From Ralstonia pickettii (GTDB taxonomy: Bacteria; Pseudomonadota; Gammaproteobacteria; Burkholderiales; Burkholderiaceae): a DNA stretch of 64,000 nucleotides. Positions 59,514 through 64,000 of this stretch are shown here, in pieces. The notes beneath the pieces are model-generated. The model searched no databases and was not told the origin of the DNA. It saw nothing but the letters and a program-made list of their open reading frames with translations. Positions within the stretch are counted from its first letter, which is position 1, and each line of letters starts with the position of its first letter. The stretch spans positions 2,790,001 to 2,854,000 of the forward strand of contig NZ_CP066771.1 in the NCBI RefSeq assembly GCF_016466415.2. The letters are read 5' to 3'. The position numbers and the translations under genes are program-made.

Positions 59514-61679
59514 TTACTTCAGCGACAGTTGATCGGACAGCACACGCGGCGTCAGGAAGACCAGCAGCTCGGTGCGGTTGTTAATCTTGCTCGTGCTCTT
59601 GAACAGATTGCCGAGCACCGGAATGTCGCCTAGAAGCGGCACCTTGTTGATGTCGGTCCGCTCGTTCTGCGTGTAGATACCGCCGATCACGACCGTGCCG
59701 CCATTCTCGACCAGCACCTGCGTCTGCACGTGCTTGGTGTCAATGGCGAAGCCGTTGGTGGTCTGGATACCTACGCTGTCCTTGTTGACGTCCACATCCA
59801 GGAAGATGTTGCCGTCCGGCGTGATCTTGGGCGTCACTTCCAGCTTCAGGTTGGCCTTCTTGAACGACACCGAAGTCGCACCGGAAGACGTCGCCTGCTG
59901 GTACGGAATCTCAGTACCTTGCTCGATCAGCGCCTTGATGTTGTCGGCAGTGACCACGCGCGGGCTGGAGACGATCTTGCCGCGGCCGTCAGCTTCCAGC
60001 GCAGACAGCTCCAGCGCCAGGAAGCGGCCGGCACCGGCGTTAAACAGGCTCACGGCCACGCTGGCTGCGTTCACGCCGTTGATGCCATTGGCGGGGAAGC
60101 TGATCGCCGGGCTGTTGTCCCACGTGGCACCCTGCGTAATCGGCGACACCACGTTGGTGTAGGTATTGCCGTAACCAGCGCCATTCGTCTTCGACGCGAA
60201 GCCCAGCTTCGCACCCAAGTTGCGGCTGAACGTGTCGTCCGCCTCGACGATGCGCGCCTCGATCATCACCTGGCGAACCGGGATGTCGATCTTCAAGAGG
60301 AAGGCCTGCACCTCTTCAAGCTTGCTCGGGATGTCGGAGACGAACAGTTGATTCGTCCGCGTATCCGCGGTGAGCGAGCCGCGCTTGGACAGGATCCGGG
60401 AAGTCGCGACACCGCCAGCGACACCGCCTGCCCCACCCGCGGCGCCGGCACCCAGCAGCATGTTGCGCACATCCCCAGCGCTTTGGTAGTTCAGGCGGAA
60501 CACCTGGCTGCGCAGTGGCTCCAGCTCGGTCACTTGCTGCTGCGACTCAAGCTCGGCCTTTTCCTTCGTGGCCAGCTCACCGCGCGGGGCAACCCACAGG
60601 ACGTTGCCGTTGCGACGCGATGCCAGCCCCTTCGAATCGAGCACGATCTGCAGTGCCTGATCCCAGGGCACATCTTTCAGGCGCAGCGAAAGGGTGCCCG
60701 TCACGCTATCGCTGGTCACGATGTTGAGGTTCGTGAAGTCGGCGAAGACTTGCAGCAGCGAACGCACATCGATGTTCTGGAAGTTCAGCGACAGGCGCTC
60801 ACCGCGGTAGCCGGGGCCAGAAATCAGCTTGTTCGGGTCTTCCTTGGTCGGACGCACCTCCACCACGAACTGCGTGTCGGTCTGGTACGAGCTGTATTGC
60901 CAGTTACCGCGCGGCTCGATGATCAGGCGTGCACCTGTGCCGTTGTCGGTGGCACGCATGGCCTGCACCGGCGTGCCGAAATCGCTCACGTCATAGCGAC
61001 GGCGCAGCGACTGTGGCAGCGTCGCACCGACGAAGTCCACGACGAGGTTCTGGCCTTGCTGGGCGATGTTGATCGCCGAGTTGGCAGTCGACAGGTCGAC
61101 CACCACGCGGCCAGCAAGGTCCTCGCCACGGCGGAAATCAACATTGCGCACCGCCGGGCGCTCAGCGCCCGCGACGGGTGCCGGGGCCGAGAATGTCGGC
61201 GCCGCGACAGCCGCCGCCACTGGCGCAGCTTCCAGCGTCAGTACGTACTGGTTGCCACGCACCTCCGACTTGTATTGCGTCTGGCGCGATAGATCGAGCA
61301 CGACGCGGGTACGGTCGCCGATCTGCACGACGTTCGCCGAACGCAGCAGCTTGCCGCCGTACTGGTAATTGGCGCGGCCCTGCGCGAAGCTGGCCCCGAA
61401 GAAGTCGATGGCGATACGCGCAGGCTGCTGCGTGCTGAACTCCACCGGTTTCTGCGTCGGCGCGCTCTTGAGCGTGACCGTCACCACGGTGGATTCACCG
61501 GCCGTGGCCTGCTCCACCTTTTCGATCGTGTTGCCGGAGACGGCCGCCGCAGGCGCTGCCTGCTGGGCGACCGCCTGACCGGCCACCATGAACAGGCACA
61601 GCGAAAGCCATGCCACCGCGCCCCCCCGGGCCACTCGGGCTGCCTGCGACAGGCCGCCCTTCACAAGACGCATCGTCAT
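59514..61679 (-). CDS. pilQ: Type IV pilus secretin PilQ
   Basis: 721 aa. Signal peptide ends MVAGQAVAQ (about 36). Two AMIN domains (about 55-250) bind peptidoglycan. Secretin N-domains follow (NIVTSDSVTGTLSLRLKDVPWDQALQ), then the secretin core with VSSPRVVTADNIKALIEQGTEIPYQ and VPLLGDIPVLGNLFKS, ending QLSLK. It forms the outer-membrane channel for pilus fibres. The start overlaps pilP by ATGA. A run of seven C (plus strand) lies at 61621-61627 in the signal-peptide codons. Confidence 0.97.
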   Translation of the reverse strand: MTMRLVKGGLSQAARVARGGAVAWLSLCLFMVAGQAVAQQAAPAAAVSGNTIEKVEQATAGESTVVTVTLKSAPTQKPVEFSTQQPARIAIDFFGASFAQGRANYQYGGKLLRSANVVQIGDRTRVVLDLSRQTQYKSEVRGNQYVLTLEAAPVAAAVAAPTFSAPAPVAGAERPAVRNVDFRRGEDLAGRVVVDLSTANSAINIAQQGQNLVVDFVGATLPQSLRRRYDVSDFGTPVQAMRATDNGTGARLIIEPRGNWQYSSYQTDTQFVVEVRPTKEDPNKLISGPGYRGERLSLNFQNIDVRSLLQVFADFTNLNIVTSDSVTGTLSLRLKDVPWDQALQIVLDSKGLASRRNGNVLWVAPRGELATKEKAELESQQQVTELEPLRSQVFRLNYQSAGDVRNMLLGAGAAGGAGGVAGGVATSRILSKRGSLTADTRTNQLFVSDIPSKLEEVQAFLLKIDIPVRQVMIEARIVEADDTFSRNLGAKLGFASKTNGAGYGNTYTNVVSPITQGATWDNSPAISFPANGINGVNAASVAVSLFNAGAGRFLALELSALEADGRGKIVSSPRVVTADNIKALIEQGTEIPYQQATSSGATSVSFKKANLKLEVTPKITPDGNIFLDVDVNKDSVGIQTTNGFAIDTKHVQTQVLVENGGTVVIGGIYTQNERTDINKVPLLGDIPVLGNLFKSTSKINNRTELLVFLTPRVLSDQLSLK

Positions 61680-62206
61680 TGCGCGCTCTCCTGAACTTTC
61701 AGGGTCGTCATTTTTTCTTTCCATTCGGTCGTGCCTTCGCGCACCAGCTCACGCAGGGTGAGTTCCTGGTCTCCGATGCGGAGGATGCGACCATAGTTTT
61801 GTCCGATGTACTGCCCCACATGCACATGCTGCGTCTTGTCCCCGACAGACACGACGGCTTCCGTCTCGCCATTGCGCTTCATCGTCCCGACCAGCTTGAA
61901 GGCTTCCAGCGGATAGTCTTCCAGCGGCTCGCGACGGCGATTCGGTTCCGGCGATTCGTTTTGCGCGCGCGAAAGTTCTGCCACCTTTTGCACACTGAAC
62001 GGATCAGTCTGCTTGGTGGTCGTGTATTCGCGCGGCGCGTAAGGCTTGGGTTCGGGCAGCGGCGGCACGGTCGTACTGACGCTCTGGCGCGCTTGCTGCA
62101 TCCATTGCTGCAATTCATCGTCTTCGCTCGCGCCGCAGGCCGTCAGCACGACGGCCAGGCACAGCGGCGACAGACGCAGAACATGCGACATGCGGCGACG
62201 GCTCAT
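61676..62206 (-). CDS. pilP: Type IV pilus assembly lipoprotein PilP
   Basis: About 176 aa from the ATG preceded by GAGGGG; an ATG 15 bases earlier, overlapping pilO, is also possible. Lipobox LTAC sits after MSHVLRLSPLCLAVV. The beta-sandwich domain has LEAFKLVGTMKRNGETEAVVSVGDKTQHV and GQYIGQNYGRI. It joins PilNO in the inner membrane to PilQ. Confidence 0.94.
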   Translation of the reverse strand: MSRRRMSHVLRLSPLCLAVVLTACGASEDDELQQWMQQARQSVSTTVPPLPEPKPYAPREYTTTKQTDPFSVQKVAELSRAQNESPEPNRRREPLEDYPLEAFKLVGTMKRNGETEAVVSVGDKTQHVHVGQYIGQNYGRILRIGDQELTLRELVREGTTEWKEKMTTLKVQESAQ

Positions 62207-62217
62207 GGTGCGGCCCC

Positions 62218-62877
62218 TCATTTGGCGCCTCCCTTGGCGGCGGCGTTCGCCTTGCGCTGCGCGGCCTGCTCATCGGCATCGAGTGCCCGGTAGGCCTCAG
62301 CGCGCGTTTCCATCACCATGCCGCCATCCTTGGTGCCCGTCAGGGAGATGTTCTGCAGCGTGACGATGCGCGACAGCGCCGCCACGTCGGCCGCAAACAG
62401 CGCCATGTCGTGATAGCGGCCATTTACCTTCACCGCCACCGGGATCTCGGCGTAGTAAGGCTTGACCACTGCGCCAGACGGACGGAACAGGTCGAAGGTC
62501 AGGCCACGCGCGATACCGGCGTGGTTGACGTCGGCCAGCAGCGCATCCATCTCGGTCTTGTTGGGCAGTTGCAGTTCGAGCTTGGCGACACGCTGCTCGA
62601 CCTCAGCCTTCTGCTTGCGCAGCGCTTCCAGATTCACTACTTGCGCAAGCTTGCTCTGGTATGCCGACTTGAGGTTGGCCTGTTCGGTGCGCTTGGCGTC
62701 GCGCTCGTCGAACTTGCCGCTCCAATACAACTGCCAGCCCAGGCCGATCACCAGCACGGCAGAGAGAATCATGAACAGGATGCGCGGCGCGATCGGCCAC
62801 GTTTCCGGCTCGTTCAGGTTCAGGCCACGGAACTGGCTGACCAGGTCTTCCAACGAAATTTCGGTCGAGAGCGCCAT
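62218..62877 (-). CDS. pilO: Type IV pilus assembly protein PilO
   Basis: 219 aa from MALSTEISL. One membrane helix (ILFMILSAVLVIGLGWQLYW), then a coiled coil (about 55-95) and a ferredoxin-like domain. NEPETWPIAPR before the helix is typical. It forms a heterodimer with PilN. Confidence 0.95.
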   Translation of the reverse strand: MALSTEISLEDLVSQFRGLNLNEPETWPIAPRILFMILSAVLVIGLGWQLYWSGKFDERDAKRTEQANLKSAYQSKLAQVVNLEALRKQKAEVEQRVAKLELQLPNKTEMDALLADVNHAGIARGLTFDLFRPSGAVVKPYYAEIPVAVKVNGRYHDMALFAADVAALSRIVTLQNISLTGTKDGGMVMETRAEAYRALDADEQAAQRKANAAAKGGAK

Positions 62878-62879
62878 GG

Positions 62880-63512
62880 TTATTTCCCCGCCGTGGCCGC
62901 ACCCGGCTTGGCCGGCGTCGCCGGTTCGGCCTTCCACTGGAAGCGGATCGTGAAGTTGAACAGGCGACGCTGTTCCTTCAGGTTATTCGTCATGGTGGTG
63001 GCCACCGATTCGCCCAGTTCGGCATGATCGAGCCAGGGCACCGCGCCCAGGTTGCGCAGCAGGTCCGACACGCGCTCGTTCGACTGCGCCACGCCCGACA
63101 CGGTGTAACGCTCGCCTTCCTGCTTGAGCGAGGTGAGATAGATCCCGTCGGGCACCTGGCGCACCAGCTCTTCAAGCAACTGGACCGGGCGGTTGCGCTG
63201 GTTTTGCAGGCCTTCTACCGCTTGCTGACGCTGCAGCAGATCGTCGATGTCCTTCTTGAGGGTGTTGACCTCGGTGATCTGCTTGTCCATCTCCGCGTTC
63301 TTCTGCGTGAGGATGTCGTTGATGCGTTGCGCCTCTTCCGTCTGGTGATCGATCACCATGCCGCCGAGGAACACCACCACCGCGCCCGCAACGGCCGCGC
63401 CGCCCAGGCTCATGAAGACTTTCTTGCGCTTGCCGGCGCGTCGCTCTGCGTGATACGGCAGCAGGTTGACGTTCGGGAGCGCATTCACGGCATTCGCGCT
63501 TTCATTGGCCAT
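62880..63512 (-). CDS. pilN: Type IV pilus assembly protein PilN
   Basis: 210 aa; AAGGAG precedes the ATG. NVNLLPYHAERRAGKRKK near the N-terminus is the conserved PilM-binding INLLP-type motif. Then come a membrane helix (about 34-54), a coiled coil and a periplasmic domain (VPDGIYLTSLKQEGERYTVSGVA). Confidence 0.95.
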   Translation of the reverse strand: MANESANAVNALPNVNLLPYHAERRAGKRKKVFMSLGGAAVAGAVVVFLGGMVIDHQTEEAQRINDILTQKNAEMDKQITEVNTLKKDIDDLLQRQQAVEGLQNQRNRPVQLLEELVRQVPDGIYLTSLKQEGERYTVSGVAQSNERVSDLLRNLGAVPWLDHAELGESVATTMTNNLKEQRRLFNFTIRFQWKAEPATPAKPGAATAGK

Positions 63513-63522
63513 CGTCAGCTCC

Positions 63523-64000
63523 TTATTGCAGCCCGCGCAGGGCAAGGCCCGCGCTGACGATGTAGGCCGGCAGATCGCGCTGCAGATAGCGCGCGTTGAC
63601 GTTCTTGGCCGCGCCCATGTTGGCGAACGGGTTGGCCAGCGTCGTATTGATCTGCGTCTGCTGCTGGATGGCGGTTTGTACGCCCAGCAGCGATGCGTGA
63701 CCGCCCGAGAGCACGATCTCGTCCACGCGGCCGACGCTCGAGGTCGACAGGAAATTCTGGATGGCCTGACCGACTTCCATGGCCAGCGTCTCGAGCGAGG
63801 GCTTGAGCAGCTGACTGCGGTATTCGTCGGGCAGCGTGTTCTTGCGCTTCTTCACCTCGGCCTTGAGCAGATCGAGGGAAAACAGACGCGAGATGCTCTG
63901 CGTGAGCTGGTCGCCCGAGCCGGACATCGGCTGCTCGTACAGTTCCTTCCAGCCTTGGTAGAACAGTGCGTGCGAGCGCGCACCACCCAAGTGGAACATT
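63523..64000 (-). CDS. pilM: Type IV pilus assembly protein PilM (C-terminal part)
   Basis: The C-terminal 158 or so residues; the gene continues beyond the window. Actin-like fold: VDEIVLSGGHASLLGVQTAIQ is the phosphate-2/adenosine motif region. NPFANMG and a final IVSAGLALRGL match PilM. It is cytoplasmic and binds the PilN tail. It heads pilMNOPQ. Confidence 0.95.
   Translation of the reverse strand, partial: MFHLGGARSHALFYQGWKELYEQPMSGSGDQLTQSISRLFSLDLLKAEVKKRKNTLPDEYRSQLLKPSLETLAMEVGQAIQNFLSTSSVGRVDEIVLSGGHASLLGVQTAIQQQTQINTTLANPFANMGAAKNVNARYLQRDLPAYIVSAGLALRGLQ

Overview
The window reads as a chromosomal segment of a high-GC betaproteobacterium, most likely Ralstonia (R. pickettii-like). 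The reasons are the gene order mla - ABC exporter - ibaG - murA - hisGDCB - marC - hisHAFIE - tatABC, the order pilMNOPQ - aroK - aroB - dgt, the petABC - sspA - sspB run, many 4- and 8-base ATGA-type overlaps, and strong G/C bias at third codon positions. There is no rRNA, CRISPR array or prophage. One tRNA (Thr, UGU) and one small IS200-like/REP-associated transposase unit are present.

Layout. 1-3134: the 3' tail of an unknown gene, a His/Arg/Pro-rich exported protein, a YbaK-type deacylase, a CDGSH iron-sulfur protein and EttA. 3283-7271: the cytochrome bo3 quinol oxidase cyoABCD (minus strand). 7272-7904: a non-coding gap with a Fur-like box. 7905-11485: an outer-membrane OprB-type porin, a 14-codon proline-rich ORF, a structured leader, a 68-aa protein and an NRAMP-like metal transporter, all on the minus strand. 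This is the least explained and most interesting part. 12147-16782: an I78-like lipoprotein, tRNA-Thr, sspB, sspA and petCBA (cytochrome bc1). 17028-19449: mscL, a Nif3-like protein and a membrane-anchored HtrA protease.

19503-29120 looks like an accessory block set between htrA and tatC: a general porin, a periplasmic binding protein, a TctD/TctE-type two-component system and an AfuABC/Fbp-type ABC importer. 29142-46578 is a long minus-strand housekeeping run: mlaFEDACB (outer-membrane lipid asymmetry), an ABC-2 exporter, ibaG, murA, almost the whole histidine pathway with marC inside it, a DUF4870 membrane protein and tatABC. 46849-54390 holds an orphan Bug-type binding protein and gltD/gltB. 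54541-55440 is the transposase unit. 55624-64000 carries ompW, dgt, aroB, aroK and the type IV pilus genes pilQPONM, the last cut by the window edge.

The genes fall into linked themes. Cyo and bc1 give two routes for quinol oxidation. Mla, MurA, MscL and the porins look after the envelope. TatABC exports at least the Rieske protein, and possibly one of the two related binding proteins. The metal cluster at 7.9-11.5 kb looks like an outer-to-inner membrane uptake line whose transporter lacks the usual Mn/Fe-selectivity residues and whose mRNA carries a proline-codon leader ORF, a layout reminiscent of Mg2+-sensing attenuation. All functional calls come from reading sequence motifs; no database search was run.
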